From Cellulomonas pakistanensis (lineage in GTDB: Bacteria > Actinomycetota > Actinomycetes > Actinomycetales > Cellulomonadaceae), in assembly GCF_016862755.1 (NCBI RefSeq), contig NZ_BONO01000001.1, positions 62,001-126,000 on the forward strand: a stretch of 64,000 nucleotides of DNA. Direction: 5' to 3'. Below the pieces are notes generated by a model. That model did not search any database, had not been told where the DNA came from, and worked only from the letters and a program-made list of their open reading frames with translations. Below, in pieces: positions 1 to 8,661 of this stretch (its first letter is position 1; every line of letters starts with the position of its first letter). Position numbers and translations under genes: made by a program.

Positions 1-735
1 CTCGCGTCGCGGGCGGCGGCGTCCCGACCGAGCGGCCGTTACCCGTTCGGCCGGCACGCGGCCACGCCGCTCGCCGTGGTGGTCCAGGGGGCGGCCCTCG
101 TCGCGACCCTGCTCTACGGCGCGGCGGACGCGGTGGGCACGCTGATCGCCGGCGGCTCGGACGCCGGCGCCGTGACGATGCTCGTCTACGGCGGCGCCTC
201 CGCGGCGGTGAGCGCCGTGGTGGCCTGGCGGCTGCGGCGGCGCGCGGCCGACTCCGCCCTGGTCGACGCCGAGGTCGTGTCCTGGTGGGCCGGCGCCGCG
301 ATCAGCCTGGCCGTGGGGCTCGGCGGCGTGGTCGCCCTCGTGCTGGCCCGGACCGGCCGGGACACCGCCGCCGGGTTCGTCGACCCGGTGCTGCTGCTGG
401 TCGTCGTCGTGCTGGTGGGGAGGCTGCCGGTGCGGCTGCTGCGCGACGGCATGCACGAGCTGCTGGAGGGCGCACCGCCGCCGGAGGTCGGGGCCCGGGT
501 CCGCGCGGCGGTCGACGCCGCGCGTGCCGCGTTCGACCTGCCGGAGCCGCTCGTGCGCGCGACCAAGCTCGGCCGGCGGCTGTACGTCGAGGTGGACTTC
601 GTGGTCGACCGCGGGCGGTGGGACGTCGACACCGAGGACGAGGTGCGGCGCGCCGTCGCCGTCCGGCTCCGTGACCTGCCGTTCGACGTCTGGGCGACCG
701 TCGAGCTGACCGCGGACCCGGACCTCGCCGCGTAG
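1..735 (+). CDS. CDF-family cation efflux transporter, 5'-truncated
   Basis: The frame is open from base 1, so the N-terminus lies outside the window and the ATG at 76 is internal. The visible 244 residues begin near a YPFGR motif (about residues 14-18), typical of the loop before a central helix in cation diffusion facilitators. Four hydrophobic segments follow (about residues 25-50, 56-78, 92-115, 124-145), then a soluble C-terminal domain of about 65 residues. CDF proteins export divalent metals in exchange for protons at the inner membrane. The substrate cannot be told because the metal-site helices are mostly missing. The next gene has its own promoter. Confidence 0.75.
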   Translation, partial: LASRAAASRPSGRYPFGRHAATPLAVVVQGAALVATLLYGAADAVGTLIAGGSDAGAVTMLVYGGASAAVSAVVAWRLRRRAADSALVDAEVVSWWAGAAISLAVGLGGVVALVLARTGRDTAAGFVDPVLLLVVVVLVGRLPVRLLRDGMHELLEGAPPPEVGARVRAAVDAARAAFDLPEPLVRATKLGRRLYVEVDFVVDRGRWDVDTEDEVRRAVAVRLRDLPFDVWATVELTADPDLAA

Positions 736-741
736 GCGCGG

Positions 742-770
742 TTGACATGCCGACCACCCGGTCGTAATTT
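742..770 (+). promoter_or_regulatory. Strong sigma-70-type promoter for the MFS gene
   Basis: A consensus -35 box TTGACA (742-747) is followed after 17 bp by TAATTT (765-770). It lies about 105 bp upstream of the MFS start, and a 28-bp palindrome begins 2 bp past the -10 box, so it would cover the transcription start. Both boxes are close to consensus, which is unusual in this GC-rich context. Confidence 0.65.
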
Positions 771-772
771 CT

Positions 773-800
773 CCACTACCTACCGCGCGGTAGGTAGTGG
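773..800 (+). promoter_or_regulatory. Perfect 28-bp palindrome, TetR-type operator
   Basis: The arms CCACTACCTACCGC (773-786) and GCGGTAGGTAGTGG (787-800) are exact reverse complements with no spacer. The core ACCTACCG/CGGTAGGT is the kind of site bound by many TetR-family repressors. Its place directly downstream of the -10 box fits repression of the MFS gene. A related site with the same right half CGGTAGGTAG precedes the GH30 gene at 29280. No cognate repressor is obvious in the window. Confidence 0.7.
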
Positions 801-875
801 TGGTGCCGACGACGCTCGCGCCACGACGTCTCGACGTGGAGCCGTCCGACTCCCATGCTGCCGAAGAAGGTTCAC

Positions 876-2171
876 ATGGACGCGCAGGCAACGGTCGCCG
901 CCGAGGGCACGCCCTCGACGCGCGACGACATCGCCCCCGACACCGGTACCCCGTTCACCCGCGCCCGCACGCTGCAGTTCGGCGTCGGGTTCTTCCTGTT
1001 CGGCCTGCTGTGGATCGTCGGCCTGCAGATCGTCGCCGCGGTGCTGCTCCCCCAGCGCCTGCGCGACATCGGCGTGGCCTCGCCCGAGACGCTGCTCGGC
1101 TCGATCAGCGCGATCACGGCGGTCGTGTCCCTGGTGTCGAACCTCGTGTTCGGCAACCTGTCCGACCGCACCCGCGGCCGGTTCGGGCGCCGCGCGCCGT
1201 GGATCCTCGGCGGCGGCGTCCTGGGCGGCGTCTCGCTGTTCGCGATCGGCGTCCTCACCAGCTCGGCGGCGATCACGCTCGTCTACTGCCTGTGCATGGT
1301 CGGCCTCAACATGATGCTGGCGCCGGCCGTCGCGGTCCTCGCCGACCGCGTCCCGGGCAGGCTCCGCGGCACGATGTCCGCGTTCTACGGCGGCGGCCTC
1401 GCCGGCGGCGCCCCGATCGGCTCGCTCGTCGGCGCCCTGTTCATCGTGAACTCGTTCCCGGGCTTCGTGCTCGGCGGCGCGCTCATGGCGCTGTCGGCCG
1501 TCATCGCGCTCGTCGTGTGGCCGCGCGAGAGGTCGGCCGCGGACCTGCCGCCGGCCGCCGCCGGGCTCGGCGAGCTGCTCAGGTCGTTCCGCCCGCCGCG
1601 CAAGGCGCCCGACTTCTACCTCGCGTTCGCCGGCCGCCTGTTCATGCTGGTCTCGTACCAGATGGTCATGGCGTACCAGCTCTACATCGTGCAGGACCAC
1701 GTCGGGCAGTCCGTCGAGGACTCCGCGAGGACCATCGCCACGATGTCCGTGATCCTGCTGGTCGTGTCGCTCGTCGGCTCGGTCGTCTCGGGCCCCGTCT
1801 CCGACCTGATCGGCCGCCGCAAGCTGCCCGTGGTCGTCTCGAGCGTCCTGTTCGCGGTCGGCATCGCGATGCCGTGGATCTGGCCGACCCCCGCAGGCAT
1901 GTTCCTGTTCGCCGGCATCGCGGGCTTCGGCTACGGCGTCTACACGTCGGTCGACCAGGCGCTGAACGTCGACGTGCTCCCGAACGAGGAGGAGGCCGGC
2001 AAGGACCTCGGCATCCTCAACCTGTCGACCACCGCCGGCCAGACCGTCGGCCCGCTCATCACCTCGGCCCTGGTCGTGGCGACCGGCGGCTACGGGCTGG
2101 TGTTCCCGGTGTCGATCGCGGCGGCGCTGCTCGGCGCGTTCTTCATCACGCGCATCAGGTCGGTCCGCTGA
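876..2171 (+). CDS. MFS transporter, probable glycoside/sugar carrier
   Basis: This is a 431-residue polytopic membrane protein with about 12 hydrophobic helices. The MFS loop 2-3 signature is visible as GNLSDRTRGRFGRRAPW, and a second DLIGRRK-type loop lies in the C-terminal half. The start at 876 is preferred over the ATG at 855 because AGAAGG sits 6 bp upstream of it. The protein resembles the MFS carrier at 41056 (shared LNVDVLPNEEE / LNTLPKEEG region near helix 10), which is linked to glycosidases. Sugar or glycoside uptake is therefore inferred. The gene stands alone behind a strong promoter with a TetR-type palindrome. Confidence 0.8.
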   Translation: MDAQATVAAEGTPSTRDDIAPDTGTPFTRARTLQFGVGFFLFGLLWIVGLQIVAAVLLPQRLRDIGVASPETLLGSISAITAVVSLVSNLVFGNLSDRTRGRFGRRAPWILGGGVLGGVSLFAIGVLTSSAAITLVYCLCMVGLNMMLAPAVAVLADRVPGRLRGTMSAFYGGGLAGGAPIGSLVGALFIVNSFPGFVLGGALMALSAVIALVVWPRERSAADLPPAAAGLGELLRSFRPPRKAPDFYLAFAGRLFMLVSYQMVMAYQLYIVQDHVGQSVEDSARTIATMSVILLVVSLVGSVVSGPVSDLIGRRKLPVVVSSVLFAVGIAMPWIWPTPAGMFLFAGIAGFGYGVYTSVDQALNVDVLPNEEEAGKDLGILNLSTTAGQTVGPLITSALVVATGGYGLVFPVSIAAALLGAFFITRIRSVR

Positions 2172-2200
2172 CCTGACGCGGCGCGCTCCGCGGCACCCCG

Positions 2201-2243
2201 CCGAGGCCCCGGGCCGGACACCACGTCCGATCCGGGGCCTCGG
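2201..2243 (+). terminator. Hairpin terminator after the MFS gene
   Basis: A perfect 12-bp stem, CCGAGGCCCCGG (2201-2212) with CCGGGGCCTCGG (2232-2243), encloses a 19-nt loop 29 bp past the MFS stop. There is no T tract, as is common for actinobacterial terminators. Confidence 0.55.
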
Positions 2244-2346
2244 CGCGCGCCCCCGGCGTACACCGGCCGGACACCTGCGTCGGCCACACTGGGCCGCGAC
2301 GGCCGGGCACCGCGCCGCGAGGGCGGCACCCGGGAGGCGGCACGGC

Positions 2347-3609
2347 ATGAGCGGCAGCACGGGCCTGGCCCGGCGCCTCGGGCTGGGCGACGCCGTCGTG
2401 ATCGGGCTCGGCTCCATGGTCGGCGCCGGGGTGTTCGCGGCGTTCGCCCCCGCCGCCGAGGCGGCCGGCTCCGCGCTGCTCGTCGGCCTGGCGCTCGCCG
2501 CCGTCGTCGCCTACGCCAACGCGACCGCCTCCGCGCAGCTGGCCGCGCAGTACCCCGCGTCGGGCGGCACGTACGTCTACGGCCGCGAGCGCCTGGGCCC
2601 GTGGTGGGGCTTCCTCGCGGGCTGGTGCTTCGTGGTCGGCAAGACCGCGAGCTGCGCGGCGATGGCGCTGACGTTCGCCGCCTACGCCGTGCCGCCCGCG
2701 TGGCAGCGGCCCGTGGCGGCGGGCGCGGTCCTGGCCCTGACGGCCGTGAACCTGCGGGGGATCACCCGGACGGCGCGGCTGACCCGGGTGGTCGTGGCGG
2801 TCGCGCTCGGGGCGCTCGGCACGGTGGTCCTGGCCGGGCTCGCGGGCGGCGACCCGTCGTGGGGCCGCGTCGCGATCGGCGCCGACGCGACGTGGTCCGG
2901 GGTGCTCGGGTCGGCGGGCCTGCTGTTCTTCGCGTTCGCCGGGTACGCGCGGATAGCCACGATGGGCGAGGAGGTGCGCGACCCCGCCCGGACCATCCCG
3001 CGGGCGATCCAGCTCGCCCTCGGCCTCGCGGTCGTCGTGTACGCGGTGGTCGCGGTGACGCTGCTCGCGGTGCTGGGCCCGGACGCGCTGGCGGCCAGCG
3101 CCGCGCCGCTGGCCGACGCCGCCGCGACGACCGGCTGGGGCTGGGTCGACCCGGTCGTCCGGGTGGGCGCCGCCGCGGCGTCGCTCGGTGCGCTGCTCGC
3201 GCTGGTCGCCGGCGTCAGCCGGACCACGCTGGCGATGGCGCGCGAGGGCGACCTGCCGCGGCCGCTCGCCGCCGTGCACGAGCGGTACCGGGTGCCGCAC
3301 CGGGCGGAGATCGCGCTCGGCCTCGTGGTCGTGGTCCTGGTGCTCACCGTCGACCTGCGCGGCGCGATCGGGTTCTCGTCGTTCGGGGTGCTGCTCTACT
3401 ACCTGGTCGCGAACCTGGCGGCGCTCACCCAGGACCGGGCGCACCGGCGGTTCCCGCGGGCGCTCCAGGTCGTCGGCGTGGTCGGGTGCGTCGCCCTCGC
3501 GGTGACGCTGCCCCCGGCCTCGGTCCTCGGCGGGGCGGCCGTGGTGCTCGCCGGGGTCGCCTGGCGGGCGGTCGTGCTCCGCGCCCGACGTGTGGGTGGT
3601 CGCGCGTAG
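2347..3609 (+). CDS. APC-superfamily amino acid permease
   Basis: This 420-residue protein has about 12 hydrophobic segments. The N-terminal half carries the APC fold signature GLGSMVGAGVFAAF (about residues 20-33), the unwound helix-1 region that binds substrate. The conserved TYVYGRERLGPWWGF stretch follows after helix 2. Proteins of this family take up amino acids or amines with protons; the substrate is not predictable. GGGAGG lies about 8 bp upstream of the ATG. The gene is probably monocistronic, being flanked by the MFS terminator and a separate DinB-like gene 49 bp downstream. Confidence 0.8.
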   Translation: MSGSTGLARRLGLGDAVVIGLGSMVGAGVFAAFAPAAEAAGSALLVGLALAAVVAYANATASAQLAAQYPASGGTYVYGRERLGPWWGFLAGWCFVVGKTASCAAMALTFAAYAVPPAWQRPVAAGAVLALTAVNLRGITRTARLTRVVVAVALGALGTVVLAGLAGGDPSWGRVAIGADATWSGVLGSAGLLFFAFAGYARIATMGEEVRDPARTIPRAIQLALGLAVVVYAVVAVTLLAVLGPDALAASAAPLADAAATTGWGWVDPVVRVGAAAASLGALLALVAGVSRTTLAMAREGDLPRPLAAVHERYRVPHRAEIALGLVVVVLVLTVDLRGAIGFSSFGVLLYYLVANLAALTQDRAHRRFPRALQVVGVVGCVALAVTLPPASVLGGAAVVLAGVAWRAVVLRARRVGGRA

Positions 3610-3658
3610 CGTGCGGAGCGCCGGCGGACCGGCCGGGCACCCCGACGAGGGAGGCACC

Positions 3659-4270
3659 ATGAGCGACCAGGCGCAGGACGCAGCGGGCGGGACCGACCCG
3701 GGCGGCTGGTGGGGGCCTCCGGTCGCCGGCGACGAGGTGGCGTCGCTCGTCGGGTCGCTGGAGCGGCAGCGGGCGACGTTCGCCTGGAAGGTCGGCGGGC
3801 TCGACCGGGGCGGGCTGTCCGCCACCCTCGGGCCGTCGGCGATCACCCTGGGCGGCCTCGTGAAGCACCTGGCGTTCGTCGAGGTGTTCCACCTGTGCAC
3901 CCGCGTGAACGGGCGACGCCCGGGCGACCCGTGGGAGGGCGTCGACTGGGACGCGACCCCGGACTGGCCCTGGACCTCCGCCGCCGCGGACGACCCCGAG
4001 GACCTCTACGCGCTCTGGCGCGACGCGGTGCTCCGGGCGCGCGCCTCGCTGGCCGACGCGATCGCCGACGGCGGGCTCGACCGGCCGATCGCCTGGTCCG
4101 ACGACCCCGGCGCCCACCCGACGGTCCGCCGCGTGCTCGTCGACCTGATCGAGGAGTACGCCCGGCACACCGGTCACGCGGACCTGGTGCGGGAGTCGGT
4201 GGACGGCCTCGTCGGGGAGGACCCTCCGGGGGCGCCGGCGCTGTACCCGCTGCCGGAACGCCGGGACTAG
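3659..4270 (+). CDS. DinB/DUF664-family protein
   Basis: A 203-residue soluble protein. The ATG at 3659 follows GAGGGAGG and is preferred over the longer frame from 3590. The sequence fits the DinB-like four-helix family: a conserved His in the VKHLAFVE helix and a C-terminal ARHTGHADLVRE motif place metal ligands as in DUF664 proteins. Members bind a divalent metal, and many act as thiol transferases or have unknown substrates. No specific reaction can be assigned. It is convergent with the oxidoreductase at 4297. Confidence 0.75.
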   Translation: MSDQAQDAAGGTDPGGWWGPPVAGDEVASLVGSLERQRATFAWKVGGLDRGGLSATLGPSAITLGGLVKHLAFVEVFHLCTRVNGRRPGDPWEGVDWDATPDWPWTSAAADDPEDLYALWRDAVLRARASLADAIADGGLDRPIAWSDDPGAHPTVRRVLVDLIEEYARHTGHADLVRESVDGLVGEDPPGAPALYPLPERRD

Positions 4271-4296
4271 CGCGCCGGCGGGCGTCGCCGCGCCGG

Positions 4297-5289
4297 TCAG
4301 CCCAGCGGCGCCGGCTCGCGCGGCGCCATGCCGGCGGCGCGGTACGCGTCGTCCACCAGCCGCATCGCCGCCACCGCCTGCGCCGTCCCCGACACCGGGT
4401 CGCCGCCGCGGAGCACCGCGTCCGCGAACGACCGCAGCATCCAGACGTACGACGCCGTCGGGTCGACCGGCTCCTCCTCGGTCCGGCCGTCGGCGTGCTC
4501 GACCACGATGCGCCCGCCGTTCTGCGGCCCGTACGGGCTGTGCACGGTGATCGTCCCGGTCGTGCCCACGATCCGGGCCCGGACGCTCTGGTCCTCGGTC
4601 GCCACCATGCTGGCCCGCACGGTGCCGTCGACCCCGCCGGGCAGGTCCAGGTGCACGACGATCGACGCGTCGACGCCGTCGACCTCCACCGCCTCGGCCG
4701 ACCGCACCGTCGGGGCGCCGAGCACGTGCGTGAGGAACCGCAGCGGGTAGACGCCCAGGTCCATCAGCGCGCCGCCGCCCATCGACTCCTGCCAGCGGAT
4801 GTCGCCGCGGTCGGCGATCTCGACGCAGAAGTCCGCCTCCGCGGACGTCACCGTCCCGATCGCGCCCTCCGCGACCAGCTCGCGCAGCCGCGCCCACGAC
4901 GGGTGGTGCTGCGAGTGGAACGCCTCCATCACGACGAGCCCGGTGCCGGCGGCACGCGCCTCGACGTCCTCGGCCTCCGCGGCGTTCGCGGTGAACGGCT
5001 TCTCGCACAGCACGTGCTTGCCCGCGTCGATCGCCCGCAGCATCCACACGCCGTGCAGGGCGGCCGGCGTCGGGACGTAGACCGCGTCGATCTCGGGGTC
5101 CGCCAGCAGCGCGTCGTAGTCGTCCAGCACGCGGGCGATGCCCTCGGCCTCCGCCATCTCCTCCGCCCGGGACCGGTCGCGGGCGGCGATCGCCGTCACC
5201 TCGACCTCCGGGACGGACGCGGCGGGCGCGGCCACCGCGTCGTGCAGGATGCGAGCAGCACCGAGGACCCCGAGACGCACCGTCGACAT
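4297..5289 (-). CDS. Gfo/Idh/MocA-family NAD(P)-dependent oxidoreductase
   Basis: A 330-residue protein with an N-terminal Rossmann fold (LGVLGAARI near residues 5-13) and the family signature VLCEKPFT (about residues 95-102). The EKP lysine contributes to catalysis and NADP binding. The C-terminal half is the mixed alpha/beta substrate domain, with a GGGALMDLGVYPL stretch typical of the family. Likely role: oxidation or reduction of a sugar or inositol derivative; the substrate is unknown. The start at 5289 is chosen because the Rossmann strand begins directly after it. It lies 10 bp past the stop of the upstream regulator gene on the same strand. Confidence 0.85.
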   Translation of the reverse strand: MSTVRLGVLGAARILHDAVAAPAASVPEVEVTAIAARDRSRAEEMAEAEGIARVLDDYDALLADPEIDAVYVPTPAALHGVWMLRAIDAGKHVLCEKPFTANAAEAEDVEARAAGTGLVVMEAFHSQHHPSWARLRELVAEGAIGTVTSAEADFCVEIADRGDIRWQESMGGGALMDLGVYPLRFLTHVLGAPTVRSAEAVEVDGVDASIVVHLDLPGGVDGTVRASMVATEDQSVRARIVGTTGTITVHSPYGPQNGGRIVVEHADGRTEEEPVDPTASYVWMLRSFADAVLRGGDPVSGTAQAVAAMRLVDDAYRAAGMAPREPAPLG

Positions 5290-5299
5290 GCCCGGAACC

Positions 5300-7579
5300 C
5301 TAGCCCGGGAGCCGGCCGGCCGGCGCGGCGATCTCGGCCCGGGCACGGTCCAGCTCCTCCGTGGCGGTCGCGAGCAGCGCCGCGTTGCCGAGCTCCCGGC
5401 GCAGCTCCACCGCCGCCTCCAGGTCGCCCAGGGCCTCCTCGGGCCGGCCGAGCGCCACCGAGGCCCGGCCGCGGTCGAGGTAGGACGCCGCCAGGATGTT
5501 CGGCACCCCGAGCGGCTCGGCGAGCCGGATCGCCTCGGTCGCCGCCTCGATCACCTCCGGCCAGCGTCCCGCCCTGACGAGCGCTCCCGCGAGGTGCGAC
5601 CGGGCGTTGGCCTCGGTGAAGGCCGCGACCTGGGCCCGGGGCCGGGTGCGTGCGTCGGCGACGAGGGCGACGGTGTCGCGGATGATCGCGATCGCCTCGT
5701 CGAGCAGCCCGAGGCGGGACAGCACGCGCGACAGCCCGAGCATCGCCTGCGGAGCGCCCTCGCGGTCCTCGGCCGCCAGCATCAGCGCGACCGCGGCCTC
5801 CGCGTCGGCGCGCGCCGCGACCAGGTCGCCCTGGTGCGTCGCGATGAACGACCGGTAGTTGAGGGCCCAGCCCTCCTGCGTCGTGTCCCCCGCCCGCCGT
5901 GCCGCCTCGAGCGACCGGGTCGCCGCGGCGGCCGCCGCCTCCCGGTCCCGCCGGCACACCGCCTGCGCCCACGACCGGTAGCCCTCGTGCACCGCGATGA
6001 GCCGGTCGTCGCCCAGCGCCGTCGCGGCGTCGGCCGACCGGTCGTACACCTCCGGCCACGCACCCCAGGTCACCCACAGGTCCGAGAACCAGTGCAGGGC
6101 GTCCGCGACCTCGACCACGCGCCGGTGGATCCCCGCGTCCGACGCGCGCCGCAGGGCCGCCAGCCAGTTCCCCGATTCCGCGCGCAGCCAGGCCTGCGCG
6201 GCGTCGGCGTCGTGCAGGTCCACGTCACCGCCCCGCGGCACCGGCAGGCCGGCGTCCGGGTCGCGCTCGTGCTCGGGCTCGAACCGCCGTCCCGCACGGA
6301 CCGCGGTCGTGAGCAGCCAGTCGTCGGCCGCGGCGCGCGTCGCGTCGTGGGCGGCCGGATCCTCCTGGTGGTCGAGCTCGCCGCGCGCGAACAGGCGCAG
6401 CAGGTCGTGCAGCTGGTAGCGGTCGCCGGGGAGGTGCTGCACGAGGCTGAGGTCGGTCAGCTCGTCCAGCAGGTCCTCCGTCCGCCAGAGCGTCTCGCCG
6501 ACGAGGGCGGCGGCGAGGCCCGCGCCCGCGTGCGGGGCGTCCACGAGCGCCAGCCGGCGGAACAGCCGCTGCGCTCCCGGACCGAGCTGCTCGTAGGACG
6601 ACGCGAACGCCGCGCGCACCTGCAGGTCGCCGGCCGTCAGCGAGTCGAGCCGCCGCTCCTCGACGGACATCCGCCGCACGAGGCCGCCGATCGACCACCC
6701 CGCGTGCGTCGCGAGCCGGTTCCCGGCGATCCGCAGGGCCAGCGGGACGTCGTCGCACAGGGACGCGAGCCGCCGCAGCTCGTCGGGCGCCCCGGGCGCC
6801 AGCCGCGCCAGGAGCGCCACCGAGTCCGCCGGGTCCAGGCGGCCGAGGACGGTGCGCCCCAACCCGCTCAGACCCGCGAGCGCCCGGCGGCTGGTCACGA
6901 GCACGGCCGCCGGGCCGTCCGCGGGGAGCAGCGGCCGGATCTGGTCCTCCGAGGCCGCGTTGTCCAGCACGAGCAGGACCCGACGCCGGGCGAGCAGCCC
7001 GCGCAGGTGGTCGACGGCCTCGTCCGGCTCCGGGGGGACCGTGCCCGCCGCGAGCGCCTCGGCGACCCGGCGGACCGCCGCGTCCGGCGTCACCGGCTCC
7101 GCGTCGACGCCCCGCAGGTCGAGGAACAGCACGTCGTCGAACTGCCCGCGCAGGTCGCGCGCCACCTGCGCGGCGAGCGTCGTCTTGCCGAACCCGGGCG
7201 GGCCCGTCACCAGGGCGACCGGCGCGGCCGGTGGGTCCGCGGTCAGGGCTCCCGCGAGCGCGGCGCGCTCCACCTCGCGGCCGGTGAAGTCCGCCACGGC
7301 GCGCGGGAGGGGCAGGGCGTGCGCCCCGGCCGGCGACGGGGCGGTGCGCCGGCGCCCCGCGCGCGCGGCCCGCACCAGGACCGCCCGGTCGTCCGCGCCC
7401 AGCCCGAGCGCGTCCGCGAGCGCCTGCACGGTGCGGTGCTGCGGGCCCCGGCTCACGCCGCGCTCGATGTCGCCGATCCCGCGGTCGCTCACCCCGGAGG
7501 CGGCGGCGAGGTCCTCGATCGTCAGGTCCGCGTCCTGCCGGTGCCGACGCAGGAGCGCTCCCAGCTCGTCCTCGCCCAT
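5300..7579 (-). CDS. AfsR/SARP-like regulator: HTH, NB-ARC NTPase and TPR domains
   Basis: A 759-residue STAND-type protein. Residues about 6-65 form an Xre/Cro HTH domain. Walker A is GPPGFGKTT (126-134) and Walker B is VLLVLDN (201-207) within an NB-ARC-like NTPase. The C-terminal 350 residues are helical repeats of TPR type. Such proteins couple nucleotide state to transcription control. An N-terminal Xre helix-turn-helix rather than a SARP winged helix makes it a distant AfsR relative. The ATG at 7579 directly precedes the HTH. The longer frame reading back across the divergent hydrolase gene is not real. It may control that hydrolase, whose start lies 159 bp away, and the oxidoreductase just downstream. 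Confidence 0.75.
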   Translation of the reverse strand: MGEDELGALLRRHRQDADLTIEDLAAASGVSDRGIGDIERGVSRGPQHRTVQALADALGLGADDRAVLVRAARAGRRRTAPSPAGAHALPLPRAVADFTGREVERAALAGALTADPPAAPVALVTGPPGFGKTTLAAQVARDLRGQFDDVLFLDLRGVDAEPVTPDAAVRRVAEALAAGTVPPEPDEAVDHLRGLLARRRVLLVLDNAASEDQIRPLLPADGPAAVLVTSRRALAGLSGLGRTVLGRLDPADSVALLARLAPGAPDELRRLASLCDDVPLALRIAGNRLATHAGWSIGGLVRRMSVEERRLDSLTAGDLQVRAAFASSYEQLGPGAQRLFRRLALVDAPHAGAGLAAALVGETLWRTEDLLDELTDLSLVQHLPGDRYQLHDLLRLFARGELDHQEDPAAHDATRAAADDWLLTTAVRAGRRFEPEHERDPDAGLPVPRGGDVDLHDADAAQAWLRAESGNWLAALRRASDAGIHRRVVEVADALHWFSDLWVTWGAWPEVYDRSADAATALGDDRLIAVHEGYRSWAQAVCRRDREAAAAAATRSLEAARRAGDTTQEGWALNYRSFIATHQGDLVAARADAEAAVALMLAAEDREGAPQAMLGLSRVLSRLGLLDEAIAIIRDTVALVADARTRPRAQVAAFTEANARSHLAGALVRAGRWPEVIEAATEAIRLAEPLGVPNILAASYLDRGRASVALGRPEEALGDLEAAVELRRELGNAALLATATEELDRARAEIAAPAGRLPG

Positions 7580-7738
7580 GCCCGCCCGTCCTCGCGCGCC
7601 GGCCGAGCTCCCCCGAGTTCTGCCGGACTTCTTCCTGGTCCGCGCGCGGCGCTGCGCGGTCCAATCGTGACCGGGGCCGGACGCCCCGGGCAAGTGCCCG
7701 CGGCCGGTCGGTCCGAGCCCCGTCCACGAGGAGGAACC

Positions 7739-8560
7739 ATGCCCTACGTCAGCACGCCCGACGGCGCCGAGATCTTCTACCAGGACTACGGCCAGGGGAA
7801 GCCGGTGCTGCTCAGCCACGGCTGGCCGCTGAGCTCCGAGGCGTGGGCCTACGAGCTCAAGGTGCTCGCCGACGCCGGCTACCGCGCCATCGCCCACGAC
7901 CGCCGGGGCCACGGCCGCTCGTCGCGCACCAGCGGCGGCAACGACATGGACACGTACGCCCGCGACCTGGCGTCGCTGGTCGAGCAGCTCGACCTCACCG
8001 ACCTGACGGTGGTCGGCCACTCCACCGGTGGTGGCGAGGTCGTCCGCTACGCCGCCCAGCACGGCAAGGGGCGCGTCACCAAGGTCGTCACCGTCGGCGC
8101 CGTCCCGCCGGTGATGGTCAAGTCGGCGTCCAACCCCGAGGGCACCCCGATCGAGGTGTTCGACGGCATCCGCGAGGGTGTGCTGCGCGACCGCTCGCAG
8201 TTCTACCAGGACCTGTCCGAGACGTTCTTCGGCGCCAACCGCGAGGGCTCGACGATCAGCCAGGGCCTGCGCGACGACTTCTGGCGGCAGGGCATGCTGG
8301 CCGAGCTCCAGGCCGCGTACGACTGCGTCGCCGTGTTCTCCGAGACCGACTTCACCGAGGACCTCAAGGCCCTCGACGTGCCGATCCTCATCGCGCACGG
8401 CGACGACGACCAGATCGTCCCGATCGCCGCTGCGGCCTACAAGTCCATCGACCTGGTCAAGCTCGGCACGCTCAAGGTGTACCCGGGCGCCCCGCACGGC
8501 ATCTCCGGCTCGTACCAGGAGGAGCTGATCAAGGACGTCCTGGCGTTCATCGCCGACTGA
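7739..8560 (+). CDS. Alpha/beta hydrolase, non-heme chloroperoxidase/esterase type
   Basis: A 273-residue cytoplasmic protein. The nucleophile elbow is GHSTGG (93-98, Ser95). The acid lies in HGDDDQIVP and the catalytic His in GAPHGIS near the C-terminus. The oxyanion region HGWPLSS follows strand 3. Close matching of the DRRGHGRSS and GHSTGGGEVVRY segments suggests the cofactor-free haloperoxidase/arylesterase subgroup, which hydrolyses esters and can perhydrolyse acids. GAGGAGG lies 5 bp upstream of the ATG. It is divergent from the AfsR-like regulator and ends at a strong hairpin. Confidence 0.85.
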   Translation: MPYVSTPDGAEIFYQDYGQGKPVLLSHGWPLSSEAWAYELKVLADAGYRAIAHDRRGHGRSSRTSGGNDMDTYARDLASLVEQLDLTDLTVVGHSTGGGEVVRYAAQHGKGRVTKVVTVGAVPPVMVKSASNPEGTPIEVFDGIREGVLRDRSQFYQDLSETFFGANREGSTISQGLRDDFWRQGMLAELQAAYDCVAVFSETDFTEDLKALDVPILIAHGDDDQIVPIAAAAYKSIDLVKLGTLKVYPGAPHGISGSYQEELIKDVLAFIAD

Positions 8561-8571
8561 TCCGCACCCTC

Positions 8572-8628
8572 GACGCCCGTCGCCCGGTCCGCGCGCGCCC
8601 GTCGTGCGCCGATCGGGCGACGGGCGTC
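8572..8628 (+). terminator. Hairpin terminator after the hydrolase
   Basis: A perfect 15-bp stem, GACGCCCGTCGCCCG (8572-8586) paired with CGGGCGACGGGCGTC (8614-8628), starts 12 bp after the hydrolase stop. No T tract is present. Confidence 0.65.
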
Positions 8629-8661
8629 AAGGCGTCGCCGCGGCCGGCCGATGGGTCACCC

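Noticed and set aside
780-3900. Long minus-strand frames opposite the MFS and APC genes
   Set aside because: Their composition is Arg/Asp/Gly-rich with no domains, as expected for antisense frames in GC-rich DNA. The plus-strand frames have membrane topology and ribosome sites.
5138-8560. A 1140-codon open frame on the plus strand across the AfsR-like gene
   Set aside because: Its first 860 codons are an antisense shadow of the minus-strand regulator, Arg/Pro-rich and without any domain. Only the last 273 codons (from 7739) form the hydrolase, which has its own ribosome site.
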